Source of the DNA: Glebionis coronaria
Lineage: Eukaryota > Streptophyta > Magnoliopsida > Asterales > Asteraceae
Assembly (NCBI GenBank): GCA_025667525.1
Contig: CM046877.1
Span: 292,636,364 to 292,700,363, forward strand
DNA: 64,000 bases
Reading direction: 5' to 3'
The translations under genes and the position numbers were made by a program. Position 1 is the first letter of the stretch. Each line of letters starts with the position of its first letter. Shown piece after piece: positions 33,085-44,691 of this stretch. The notes under the pieces were generated by a model. That model did no database searches and was not told the origin of the DNA. It saw only the letters and a program-made list of their open reading frames with translations.

Positions 33085-33789
33085 GAAGTCCTAATCGCAC
33101 CCTATGAGAATTTCACTTTTGAAATTTCTCAATCTCCACCGGGAGATGCGAGCGATGACGATTTATTCTCTCCGGCTTACGAGAAGTTCACCGATGAACT
33201 TGCTCTTGTAGATGAGGTGGAAGACGTGATTCTTCGCGACAAATTACGGAAAGTACATCTTCTTATTTCTCAAATGGAAGAGTTGACTTCTCCTCCTATT
33301 TCCGAGTCTTTACCTCCATCTATTCCTCCCGTTAAAGATAATGACCCATTGCTAGAAGAAATCGACATTCACTCAATACCTCTGGTTATTGATGATGATG
33401 ACACGGAGGGGGATATTATTTTTGATAATTTGCTGCAGGAAGGTATTGTCCCAAGTCCCCCTCCCGAGCACCTTTCATCCACTCCTTTAGCCACTATTAC
33501 GGAGGATGAGTGCTTTGACCCGGGAGGTGACATTGATTATTATATGATTGATCACCTTACGGCTTTGCCGCTTTCTGAGCATCAATTATCTTTGGGGGAT
33601 GATAATTTGATTCCTTTAACCACCCCACCTCCCGTGGCTCACGACTTCACATACTTTTCGTATGTTGAAAGGACTTTTCTCCCATTCAAGACTTATCCTC
33701 CCGCCTCTCCTTCATTGATGTCCTCCGGGAACGAGGACAAGGTCTTTGATCCCGGTATTACATTCGAGGCTTCCCCATGGACCATTTAA
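33085..33789 (+). pseudogene. LARD1 protein gene, C-terminal part
   Basis: An open plus-strand frame runs from the minisatellite edge to the TAA at 33787-33789. It reads APYENFTFEISQSPPGDASD and then a highly acidic region (IDDDDTEGDI) with two FDPG motifs (CFDPGGDID and KVFDPGITF), ending EASPWTI. I recall FDPGG/FDPGI segments in the gag-side region of Asteraceae gypsy-type elements, which supports a gypsy origin for LARD1. An ATG at 33217 gives 190 codons, but the frame is clearly open upstream. No catalytic motif is seen. The intervening part of the gene was lost or displaced by element G and the minisatellite. Confidence 0.65.
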
Positions 33790-35829
33790 TTCGGGGACGA
33801 GTCAGGCTCGTGACTCGGTTAACAAAAACAAGCGCTCTTCGGGAGGCAACCCGATTATCTATATTTACCTGTTTTCACCATAAGTGTAGGGGGAGCCCCG
33901 TTGGTATTTCTTGTTTTCTTTCTTTTATTATGCAGGGATTAGAGCTTCAAAGACACACTCTTGATGATTTTTGACGACCCGTGATTCCGTGTTTTCGTCT
34001 TCCCGGTTCTATCCTAAACTCTTTTGATTCTCTATTTTATATTTTTCAATATTAACATAGGAATCTCTTTAGTTGTCCTTTCTTTAGCAAGATTTAAACA
34101 AAGTGCACAATGTCCTAAGTGTAGGGGAGTTTACTCCCACATGCTTAAACATTGAGGACAATGTTTATATTAAGTGTAGGGGGACTTCTATCGAAGTTAA
34201 GTGGGCTTTTCCTTGTATTTGTCCTCATTTTAACCGGAAAATTAATTTTTCGACATTTTTCAAAATTTTTAATCTATTTTGGCCTAGTAGTTTTTCCTTT
34301 GTTATCGTTATTTACTTTCCTTGCTAAAATAAAGTTTAATAAAGTGGTTTTAAATTTTTCAAAGTCGTGAATATTTTGACTCAACCCGAGTGTACTTATC
34401 TAAGTTTACTCTAGCTAATATCCTTAACGTGTTTAAGTCAAGTTTTGCTAGGCTTTTATATAGTGAGATTTAAAACGCGAAAGTCTTAACTCTCACGGGT
34501 TAAGAGCAAGAAATTTTCGCAAGTTCCTATAACTGATCCTAGAGAGTCGTTTATCACGGGAACTTTAAAATGCGAATTCTAAATTTGAAAAAGTCTAAGA
34601 ATTTGCAAGATCCTATAGATGACTCGAAAACCCAAAACTTTGATTTAATTGGCTAAGCATCCACGAGTCTCATTCCTTGAGATTTTAAACTGTGGAGGAC
34701 GAGAGATGATAGAGTCAATTATAAGTTTGGCATTCTTTCGTGAATTTATGTGAGTTAATTATAAGCCTATTCTCCCATCGCCTGTTAATAAATTTATCTG
34801 CAATAAATAAGGTTGTACGATTTGAAAAGTTACTTAGCTTCTAGCACAAGATCGTTTAAAAGTTGCTCGGTATTAATTAGAGTTCATAGCCAAGGCATAA
34901 CTTATTGAAGCGGGATGCGAAGATTGGCGAGTCCGAAAAGGCCCTAACAAGGCATGAGGGCTACATTTTGTTGCTAAAGATCCAAAAGTGATGTGAAGAA
35001 TCATTTATCGAAAATCAATATGAAGGATCGAGACACATGACGAAAATCAAGTACTCCCCAAAAGATCATGGAGAAGTCTATCCAAAAAGACCCTAGCAAG
35101 GTATGAGGATAAATAGATCCAAGTCCTAAAAGGAGGCGGATCGTTGTATATCAAAGTCCAAAATAAAGATTGGAGAAAAATGAAGAAGTCGTGGTCCAAA
35201 TATGAAGAATCTCTCAAAACTTCAAGTGAAGAAATTCCTATTATGAAGAGAAGACCATAATTTCAAGAACGTCTCTCAAAGATTTGAAGTATGAAGTCAC
35301 TGCCAAATATCGGTCCGAGAAAGGTCTCAAATCATGAAGCGAGTTATGCCAAGATATGAACTTTATGAGGTCCCAAGAAGCAGTTTTAAAAGATTTTGTC
35401 CTTTAGCTAACTATTGATTAAATCGTCCCACTTTGTTTTCAGCTTAAATAACTATCGAAATAAGTCAAACAATGAATCCTCGTGATCATTCAAGACAACA
35501 ATAAAATATAAGAGATACACCTAGGAATAAGGGAGTCTAAGTGAATAATTGGGCCACAAGAGTTCGTGTTTGTTTGCTAACTTATAATAACAATGATCTT
35601 GTTTTTAAGCTTGGTATGGGGAACGTGAAACTTGAGAATGATGAACATTCATGACAACCTAAAACCCCAATGTAAGTCTTTGAATTCTTTACTTGTTTTG
35701 TTCTTTTTGTCTCCTTAGAGTTTAGTATTTAATAAAGGCCAAGGTAGGTTAATTATGATGAGAAATGTAATCTGTGCTTTGAAACTAAGCATTGCATGAG
35801 GGCATGGCAATGGTTAAGTGTGGCGGATT
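33790..35829 (+). other. LARD1 3' internal non-coding region
   Basis: No supported gene. It begins with CGGGAGGCAACCCGA and the repeated words AAGTGTAGGGGGA (near 33881, 34166) and ends AAGTGTGGCGGATT before the 3' LTR. This purine-rich end may act as the polypurine tract. Much of 34900-35400 is made of short related phrases such as CAAAAGATCATGGAGAAG and CAAGGCATGAGGG, which suggests internal duplication. Confidence 0.6.
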
Positions 35830-37450
35830 TGATAGGTGTGAAAACACCCATCCTTTCACCACTTATTGTTTGCTAAAACGAGACCAAAACGCGTATTTAA
35901 TGTCATTTGTTTGGAATTATGCGTGTTTTGTATGTTTGTTGTGTTTTCAGAGCCAACCGGATAAATGTTGAAGAAAACACGGGCTTTCACGGGCTTTTAT
36001 CAAAGAAAAAGACAAAAGACGAAGTCAAGAAATCAAGAGTGCAAAAAGAACAGAAGTCCAAGGCCTATTCTGAAGATTTATCAAAGAAAAAGTCCAAAGA
36101 CGGAAGTTTAATAAAGCCGAAGAACTCAAGTCTTATTTATGAAGAAATTTCAAGACGAGTTTAAAGAAATCCCGACCAAAAGTCGAGACTTTAAAGACGA
36201 GACGGAAGAAAAGAAAGAAAGGAGGAAGCCACCAACCATTCCCCTCTCCTATATATACCACCCTCATTTGTTAGGAAAGTGTTGGTTAGTTTTAGGAGTG
36301 GATTAGGATAGATTAGGAGTAGTTTTCTCTCTCTAGATTTATTACTTTCTCTCTCTAGATTAATGTTTAAAACTTAAATCTTTAAAGTTGTTATTGTTGA
36401 ATCTTTGCTTTTTAATCAAGCTTTTAAGTAATCTTCTTCTACCTTTCTTGCTTAATCTTTACTTTTGATTATGGTATGTTCTTGGGTTTTCATGGTTTTA
36501 ATCAAGTGGGTTTTGATTGATTTGATCATTAGTGTTAGTTTTATTGCTTTGGTTTGATTAGGTATTGTTAGTTAATCATTAGTGGCTATTTTGGTTTAAT
36601 CTTTTGGTTTATCTTGGTTGATTTTGGTCAAATTCGTGCTATTGTTTTTCTCCCTGTTCTTCGTATCCTTCATTTGCCCCGATTCCGAATCAGTACTTTT
36701 ATTCCGAACCAGCGTTTTCTAGTTATTATTCCGCATCAACATTATTTTTCCGTATGAACTAGCTATTCCGAATCAAGCAATCTTTCCGAATGAAGCTCAC
36801 ATTCCGCATGAGCTAATTTTTATTCCGGATCAGTGTTATATTCCGAATGAACTTCTTTTTCCGCATGAAGCATTTATTCCGAATGAGCCTATTTTCCGCA
36901 TGAAGCATTTATTCCGAACTAGCTATTATTCCGGATGAAGCTATTTATTCCGTATGAGTTGTTATTCCGAATGAAGCCCATTTATTCCGGATGAAACAAT
37001 TAATCCGGATGAAGCTGTTTTACTCCGGATGAAGCCATTTATTCCAGATGAGTGACTTTATTCCGGATGAAGCTATTTTTTTCCGAATGAAGAGTTTTTC
37101 TTAGATTTGTAATTTTTATATTTTTCAGAAAAGTAACAGTTTTCTGGTGATTGTTTTTAGCTTATTTTTATTACTTCGCGCATTTTATTTTCCAGTCTTT
37201 AGTTAATTTCGTCTTTTAGATTTATTTTTATTTTATTGTTTCGCTTTAAGTTACGTTTTATTATTTGCATTGCTCCTTTATTATTTGTCTTTGGTTTATT
37301 TTTATTTCTCTTCGCATTTACCTTTTCAAGTAGAATAGATATCCAACTTCCCTTTTTGTTACCAAGAACAACTGAGTCACACTTAAACCTTAATCAATTC
37401 GAAAAGATCGGACGATAATATTTTCTTACTGGGCAAAACCCCTTGTATTA
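35830..37450 (+). repeat. 3' LTR of LARD1
   Basis: It starts TGATAGGTGTG and ends CCTTGTATTA, followed by GGGAT. It matches 9523-11138 along its length with scattered substitutions and an 8-bp insertion near 37266. TATA box at 36250-36257; repeat tract 36680-37100. Confidence 0.92.
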
Positions 37451-38103
37451 GGGATATTTTGCTTTTCAACCAAAGAACAAAGCAAACCTTTTTATGTAAC
37501 TTGTGAGAAAGAAAAAACTGAGAATCTTGAAAACAAAGTTTTGAAAACGGATTGGAAACAAAGTAACAGCAACAATATCAATGATGGTAACAAGAACTTG
37601 GATTTTTGTCAATAAACAACACCAACTTTATTATATATAAAGAAAAGGAATTATTTTTGACCAAAGAAAAAACAAGAACAAGAAAAAAACTGAAATTGCT
37701 ACTACCCTTAGGGTTTACAAGGTTCTAGAAAAGAAGAAAAGTCTAAACCCTAATCGCTAAAAACCCAATCTTTCCCTTGGATATGCTATGAAGATTCCTT
37801 CGTTTGAATTTTTTCTTTTGAGTATCATGTGAATTTTTAGAACCCATGTGATGTGCCAGGGGTGTAGCTTCAATCTGAGATGTCCAAGAGTCCTTTGGCA
37901 ACAAGAAAAAGAGATGGTTCGCTGATTTCTTGTTACCACTTTGTTTGTTTGCTAAAATGTTTGCAGGACAACATATGTGAGGGACCAGGGATGAGTTGGA
38001 TGTGTTTTTGGTGGTTGGGGATTGTTTACCAAATGATGAATCATGTATCTGGTCATTATCTTATCTGAATTCATAAGATTAGTGGAGGTTTGAATTTAGG
38101 GTT
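37451..38103. other. Unassigned DNA between LARD1 and SIRE2
   Basis: The first five bases are the right GGGAT duplication of LARD1. The rest is AT-rich DNA with short frames only (60-62 codons) and nothing I recognise. Because it adjoins the LARD1 target it is the continuation of the sequence left of 9518. Confidence 0.5.
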
Positions 38104-38620
38104 TGTTGATCCCAAACTCAGATCTTAACCTTAGCTTGTTAAGGGTCGTGATAGAAAGAATGAATTCAATCTAACACTAGAGAAACTATACAATACACAA
38201 AGAAACTAAACAAGATGCGGAATATAATGTTTAGCACAAGAAAAAAGGTTTAACACAAACGATTAACTTTGATATATCAAAGATATACGAATACCCAATG
38301 ATGGTATTAGGGTTTACAACCTTAAAGTTATGAAATGAAATGAACAGAAAGAGATACTTTACATGAAAACCTAGTGAGTCCTTTTATAGCACAAGGACCC
38401 ACGTATAAGATCACTACTAACAAATTAGGAAATAATCATGGAGTAGTAACTGAAACGCGTAAAGATCTCTTCCAAGTTTAACTTAGCAGCAGGGTCTTTG
38501 ACTTCTAGCAGGGGGACCAATCCCCCTGACTTCACTATGTAGCAGGGTCTTCATACTATAATAGGGGAAACTCTGACCAACCACCAGGGGAAACTAATAT
38601 ACATACTTTTATTCCCAACA
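38104..38620 (-). repeat. 3' LTR of SIRE2
   Basis: 517 bp, from TGTTGATCCC to ATTCCCAACA on the plus strand. Its ends equal those of SIRE1 but the middle is diverged. The U3 region (38485-38595) has five or more AGCAGGG(G) words where SIRE1 has TGTCARCGC. GGGTT precedes it. Confidence 0.9.
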
Positions 38621-38630
38621 ATCCTCCCCT
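38621..38630 (-). promoter_or_regulatory. Polypurine tract of SIRE2
   Basis: AGGGGAGGAT on the minus strand beside the LTR, identical to that of SIRE1. Confidence 0.85.
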
Positions 38631-38779
38631 AAACTTGTGCTTTACCCTAAAGAAAAGTTTCTGAATATCTGCTGGTTGATGAGGATGCTTACTAACTTTC
38701 TGGCCACACTTGCTTGTGAATGAACCTATAAAGATCATATGCAACTGGTTTCTTTGCATCCACAATCAAATCAGTCTGT

Positions 38780-41686
38780 GCCATCTTCTTATATGTCTCT
38801 TGTGAGAGAGGATAAAAAACGATTATTGAAAAGATAAACACCTAAACCTTCCATGGCCAACTCATAGATACCAGAAATTGTGAACAACTTCCAATATAAC
38901 ATTCTAGCTCCATTCTGTGCATCAAATAATGGATCATACATTTCAGGCTCATACATCCTCTTCATGCAATTCTAAATCACCCAGTCTTTCTCAACACCTT
39001 CAGTAGTAGGAGGTTTTGCCTCAAATGCTTCCTTTAGAGTTTTTCATAGATCATCTAATTCCTCCCTATCTAGAGTTTGAAATAGTGCATCCAAACCTAG
39101 AAATGTCTGTGTTGTCTTATCAGCTCTAGTAAGCTTCCACCATGACATATTTCTATGCTCAAAGACTGCATATTCTACTATAGCATACCTCTTCCCATAC
39201 TCACTTGGTGCAATGTCATCATTTTCTACCAGTACCAAGTGTTTCTCAATTTCTTCATTGGAAGGGTGCTCACTCTCCTTAGTAACAGTACCAATCTTTT
39301 CCATCCTCTTCAATCTTTTGGCTGTTCTTTGTGAGTTAAGAACAGATAATGAGGATTCACCTGCTTGGAGAGTTGCACCTGCTTGTGTTGATGCACCTGC
39401 TTGTGTTGATCCACCTGCTTCTCCTTCAACTTTTCTCTTTCTAGGCTCTCTGTCTTTTTCTACCATTTCTCTTTCTCTTCTCACATACTCAACATCTTCA
39501 GGAGTACCAATGCCAATCAGATTTTCAACGTTTGTCGCTCTTAGCACTGGCTGAGCTGCTCTCTCTATTTCTTCAAACGTCATGCCTTTGAAGTGGCCAT
39601 CAATCCACCTCTTGTGCCTCTTTAGCATAACCTTGTAGTGTGTCAGCCTCCCTTTCTCAGACTTCAAATACTTTTCCTTCTGAATCTGATATTCTCTTCA
39701 TTCCAAAAAGTCTTTTTGATATTTAAAGATCAGAAGTGTCAATTCATACCTTTCCTTCAAAGGAGCATGTACCAATTCAGTATCCCATTGTGCCAGAAAC
39801 TCTTTGACATGAGGCACCCTTTCATCTAGTTCCCTATGCATTATCTCCACCTGTTTCAGCATCTCTCTTGGCTTCATTTGTGCTGGTTCCTGGACACTCA
39901 ATTGTGTTTCCTCCTGTACCCTTTGTTTCTCCATGTGTAGCTCTTCATCTTGTAGTTTTCTAGCCACATATTCACCATATTATGTCTGAGCCCTTATTTC
40001 CTCAGGAGTTCTACGTTTGTATTTTCTCTTGGGCTCTTCAACCATTTTACCTTTACCCTTATCTTTTGGATCAACGGCTGGTGTAACTTTGGGAGCAGTC
40101 TTACCAATTTGTATCCCCTTCTGAGCTGGTTGCCTTCTCTTCTTTCTGGTAAATGTTTGTGAAATATGTTTAGCAGGGGAAGGACTTACAACAGGGGAAA
40201 CTTTTGAAGCAGGGGCTTCTTCTTAATCACCCATTTTTAATAGAACTTGGGCTACATCCTTTGTTGCACTCCCCTTATCACTACCTTTTTCTTCACTAGC
40301 CACCTTCTCTTTTTCCAGACTCTGTGCACCTAGAAATGAATGCCATGAAACTGAGCTATCTCCTTTAGGTACTTCCTCCCTTTTGGAAGCATCCTCATCT
40401 GTTGTTAGGACCAGCTGTCGCTTTCTCCTCCCCTCAAGCTTAGCAATCCTGGATTCTAAGGTGGTAATCACCAGGCCTTGCTTTGTGACAGTTTGTACAA
40501 GTTGTGCATTTTTCTCTTTCAAGCTAATGCACATTTTCGTCAATTCAAGTCTGGATAAAGGTTTCATGTTGCTCTCAACCCTAGGAGGAGATTTCTCCCC
40601 TCTTTGGGTATCACTGAGTGAGGAAGTGGACTTACCTATGGTGTCACTATCATGCTCATCCCTTGAGGACGAGTCAGTAGTGGGAGCCAAATCCCCAGAT
40701 TGATCCATACCCATGGAGACTCTCCTCTCTGCATCTGATGAAGATTTACTAGGCAAGGGAGACCCAGCAAACCTGGCCTTGGTTCTTCTTTCATGTGTTG
40801 GATCAGCAGTGGGTAAAGAACTAGCAGGGGAATCATCAGTTGTGGTAGAGGAATCAGATGGTGTTTCTATGGTTGCTTTGGTTTTTGGCTGCATCTCTTT
40901 TGATTTGTTTCATCATGATGGGAGTGAGTGGGACAGCCCTGCCAGAAAATTGTGGGGACTTTGCAGCAAGTGTTGTGAACAGTTTGGTTGTATGGGAGTT
41001 GGCTGTGAAATGGCGTTTGTGTCTGATAGGACCATGTTGACTCATATTTAACAAAAGATCTATAAACCTTGGATACATACAGAATTTAGAGCTGCTTGTG
41101 ACATTTTTGACCATTCCTCTAAAAATCATTTGAGAAAACAATACTTTCGCCCTGTTGCAAAGCATATCAGGGCAGAAGCAACTTCACTTCCAAAGTCATT
41201 AAAAACAGTGGTTTTAGGTGACAAACATTGTAAAATTGTATGAATCAAATATTTCCAATGTGGGGAAAACTAACCTTTAGCAAATTTACACTTTTGATCT
41301 TCAGAAAGAGTGTACCCCAATTGTTCAAGACCCTCAAAAATTTCAGCATCTAGTAGGCTGACCACCCCATCATCATCATCCAAGATAAGTGTGTCTCGGA
41401 TGGAGGCAAGTGTAATCACCTTGGGGTGACCATCTACCATTCTTTTAACTATTACCTCTCCATCCACTTTTTCAGTCATGGAATTAGACCAAAATTCTTG
41501 GATCTGTGAGGTGTAAATCCTCGGACTAATGAGAAGAGCCACCCTAAAATAACAAGATTTTAGGTAAGCCACTGCATTAGAGAATTCTGCTGGTTCATCA
41601 TGTAAAATTGCAATTTGATTATGATTAGCAGCGATTTTGAGAGACATGACAGACTTTGAAAAAGTTTGAAGGTTTATAATTTGCAA
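38780..41686 (-). pseudogene. SIRE2 extra 3' ORF, broken
   Basis: Blocks of one former frame lie at 41686-41270, 41165-40854, 40894-40223, 39967-39698 and 39667-39044. The first block has a framework parallel to SIRE1 (YFRVALLISPRIYTSQIQEFW, then LDAEIFEGLEQLGY). The second has FRGMVKN...YPRFIDLLLN. The 39044-39667 block has a tandem QAGAST repeat from an 18-bp unit and ends ALFQTLDREELDD, like ISLFASCDREDLVD of SIRE1. Stops and shifts separate the blocks. Together they show it is the same gene family as in SIRE1, H and G, highly diverged. Function unknown. Confidence 0.7.
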
Positions 41687-42762
41687 AGAGATGTAGGATA
41701 TGGTCGACTGAATGAGTTAGGCATGTTGGTTGAAGGAATTGAGTTTATATAGGCAAATTAGAGAGCTGTGATTGGACCAAATTTTCAAATTAGAGAAAAA
41801 TAAGAGGTAAATCTTTCTAAGAAAGATAAAGATTTGAGATAAGTGAAAATAGGTTACCAATCCTCGAAGTAATCGCCTTAAATATATGTTGAAATTAATA
41901 AAATATTCCTTAACCAAAAAGATAACAAGCAGGCCCAACGGCTATAAGCAGGGTAACGGTATTGTCGGTCAACGGTTAAACAGGGTCATGTTTGCAAAGC
42001 AGTGGATAGATGTGAAAACAGGGGCATCAAAAGAAATAAAAGCAGGGGAAACTTTCCTAAGGGTATTAAATTATTTTGAACAAGTCCATGCTAACCAGCA
42101 CTTTCCTAATGCACAAACTTGCATAAGAAAGCAAGATACACAAAACTCAAGAGTCCTCCAGTCAGCAAGGTCTCAGACAGAAAAATCAACACATAAGCAA
42201 CCCTACACCAGGTCAACCCAAAAGCATTTATACCCAGGTCTCCCACCCAACCAATTCCTTCCTATGGCTAATTGGTCTTGGAAACATGCACTCAAAAACG
42301 CCATTTTGTACAACAAGTTGCACAAGCAAGCATTTTGACTGCATATCCCACAGTGCCTCAAGGTCTAAGGACTCCAACTTGCCTTGCAGCAAGTCTTCAC
42401 TGTCACAAAGCCCCCACTCACCTGTGGGTATGATCTAATATCAAACATGATCATCCTATGGATACCCTGAAACCTAGAGGTGTAACCTAACCTCCCCTAA
42501 AACATAGAGCATATACCTGATTCTCCCATAATGTAGTATGCTCCATTGGAATCTCTGCATTGTTAGTCTAAAAACCACATATAACCACTTAAATAGAACA
42601 AACCCTATACAGGGGAAATTCCCATAGCAGGGGGATTAACCCAAGTAGGGGAATCCTTGTTCATAAGCAGTGGAATGAAAACTAATGGAAAAAGTGACTA
42701 ACACAAGTACAACAACAATAATGATACATTCCTGAATACACAAGACAATGCAGAAATCAATT
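41687..42762 (-). other. SIRE2 spacer between pol and the extra ORF
   Basis: No gene is supported. AGCAGGG(G) words cluster at 41925-42060 and 42605-42670. This corresponds by position to the motif-rich spacer of SIRE1 at 15895-17150. Confidence 0.65.
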
Positions 42763-44691
42763 TTAGGGAGAAACCATTCCAATACTTGCAACCAAGTACT
42801 GAAACCTCCCAATATCAAAAGCCTTTGCCAATAGATCAGCAAGATTAAGTTCTGTGTCAATTCTATCTCGGACAATTAATCCTTTTTCAAAACAATCCCT
42901 AATAAAATGATGTCTGATTTCAATATGTTTAGTCTTAGTGTGAAAAACAGGATTTTTAATAATACAGATTGTGCTATTGTTGTCGATAAATATCTTGGTT
43001 TTAAGAAAGTTATACCCATAATCAAGCAGCTGATTCTGAATCCAAAGAACTTGTCCACAGCATACAGCAGCAGCTACATATTCAGCTTCAGATGTGGAAG
43101 TTTCAAGAATAGTCTACTTCTTACATTACCAAGATATAAGTCTGCTCCCCAAAAACTGACATCCACCTGTAGTGGACTTCCTGTCATTGTTATTCCCAGC
43201 ATAATCACTATCTGAATAGGCCACCAGCTAAAAAGGTGACTCCTTAGGATACCAAAGTCCTAAAGTGGGATAACACTTCAGATACCTAAAAATTCTCTTA
43301 ACTGCAAAGAGATGACATTTTGTTGGATTTATTTGGTATCTAGCACATAAACAGACTGCAAACATGATATCAGGTCTTGAAGCTGTAAGATACATGAGAG
43401 ATCCAATCATGGATCTGTATGCCCTGACATCAATGGGCTTTCCTGGACCATCCTTACCCCAAGGATTATCTTTGTCCATTGGTGTAGAGACTTTCTTTTC
43501 TTCACTCATTCCAAACCTTTTCATAATTTCAGCTACATATTTGTCCTGGGAGATGAAAACCCCATCTCTCCTCTGCTGAACTTGTAACCCCAAGAAAAAG
43601 TTGAGTTCACCCATATCACTCATCTGGAATTTATCCTGCATTAGTTTGGCAACCTCTTTGTTAAGCAGAGAGTTTGTGGATCCAAAGATAATGTCATCCA
43701 CGTATACCAATACTAAAAGAAAGTCCCCCTTGTGTTTCTTGATAAACAGGGTTTGGTCAATCTTTCCCCTGTTGAAGCCATTATCCAATAGGTACTTGGA
43801 TAGAGTTCCATACCAGGCCCTGGGGGCTTGATGAAGCCCATACATGGCCTTTTTCACCTTGTAGACCTTGTCTGGATGCTCTGGATCTTCAAATCCTAGA
43901 GGTTGCATGACATAAACTTCTTCATCAATGGTGCCATACAAGAAGGCACTCTTAACATCCATCTGATAAACTGTGAAGTCCATGTAAGAAGCATAGGCCA
44001 AAAATAGTCTAATAGCCTCAATTCTAGTAACTGGGGCAAAGACTTCATCATAATCAATGCCCTCTTCTTGAGTATACCCCTGAGCTACTAGTCTTGCTTT
44101 GTTTCTGACCACAATGCCTCTTTCATCCTTTTTGTTCCTCAGCACCCATTTTGTCCCAATGGGCCTTGCCCATTTTGGACAATCCACCAGGATCCATACT
44201 TCTTGAATGTCAAACTGTAGGAGTTCTTACTGCATGGCCTCAACCCAACTTGGATCATTTAATGCATGAAAGATCTTTTTAGGTTCTTCTTGAGACAAAA
44301 ATGCAACAAAGAGACAGCATTGCATATTATCATGATTGTACTTCATTGTGATGATGGAAATGAAGTTGTGCTCTTTTGCTTTATACCTTGTTTGTCTGGG
44401 ATTCTCAACGTCTCCAATAATCTGGGATGGAGGATGATCCTTATTGACTTTGTGAGTTGGGTGCTTGTCAATAATGACTTCAGACTCCAGGTTGTTCATA
44501 TCAGCTTCAATTAGACTGTCATGGTGTGGAAAAAGATCTTCAAGATAGTTTCCCAAAGAGACAACATTTGTAAGTGAAGGAGCTGTATGAAATTCTGATG
44601 AGCTTTGATCTCCATGTCTGAGTATTCTACTTCCACTACTTCCACTGCTTCTACTGCTTGACAACGTGATAGGTGAAAATAAGAGTGGGGA
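42763..44691 (-). pseudogene. SIRE2 pol fragment: linker, RT and RNase H
   Basis: From the LARD2 boundary the frame runs through the pre-RT linker (44664-44227), a TAA at 44227-44229, the RT (44187-43228), a stop at 43228-43230, then a frameshifted RNase H remnant ending GMVSP with a stop at 42763-42765. The RT keeps DVKSAFLYG and an intact [10 protein letters not shown], unlike SIRE1. RNase H pieces ([27 protein letters not shown]) are recognisable in shifted frames. It is close to SIRE1 pol in sequence. Protease and integrase are beyond the LARD2 insertion. Confidence 0.85.

Larger units (their letters stand above)
9523..37450 (+). mobile_element. LARD1: large non-autonomous LTR retrotransposon carrying nested insertions
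   Basis: Two LTRs of about 1.6 kb (9523-11138 and 35830-37450) flank an internal region, with GGGAT duplications outside. After the left LTR a primer-site-like TGGCGCGGCTGCCG resembles the tRNA-Asp site of Athila-type gypsy elements. Without the inserted SIRE1 (12243-25820) and G plus minisatellite (25928 to about 33090), the element is about 7 kb. Its only coding region is a small zinc-knuckle protein gene; no protease, integrase or RT is visible. It therefore fits the LARD class (large retrotransposon derivative), probably mobilised by a gypsy-type partner. The two LTRs differ by about 3 percent over their first 365 bp by eye. Confidence 0.85.
38104..44691 (-). mobile_element. SIRE2: 3' half of a Sirevirus-type copia element
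   Basis: The minus-strand element has a 3' LTR (38104-38620) with the same ends as SIRE1 (TGTTGGGAATAA...GGGATCAACA), the same polypurine tract, a broken extra ORF and a broken pol. It stops abruptly at 44691, where the LARD2 LTR begins, so the 5' half should lie beyond LARD2, outside the window. Its dispersed short motif is AGCAGGGG rather than the TGTCARCGYY of SIRE1. Confidence 0.88.

Noticed and set aside
37757..38068. Short frames on both strands between LARD1 and SIRE2
   Set aside because: Each is about 60 codons, unlike any family I know and without conserved context.
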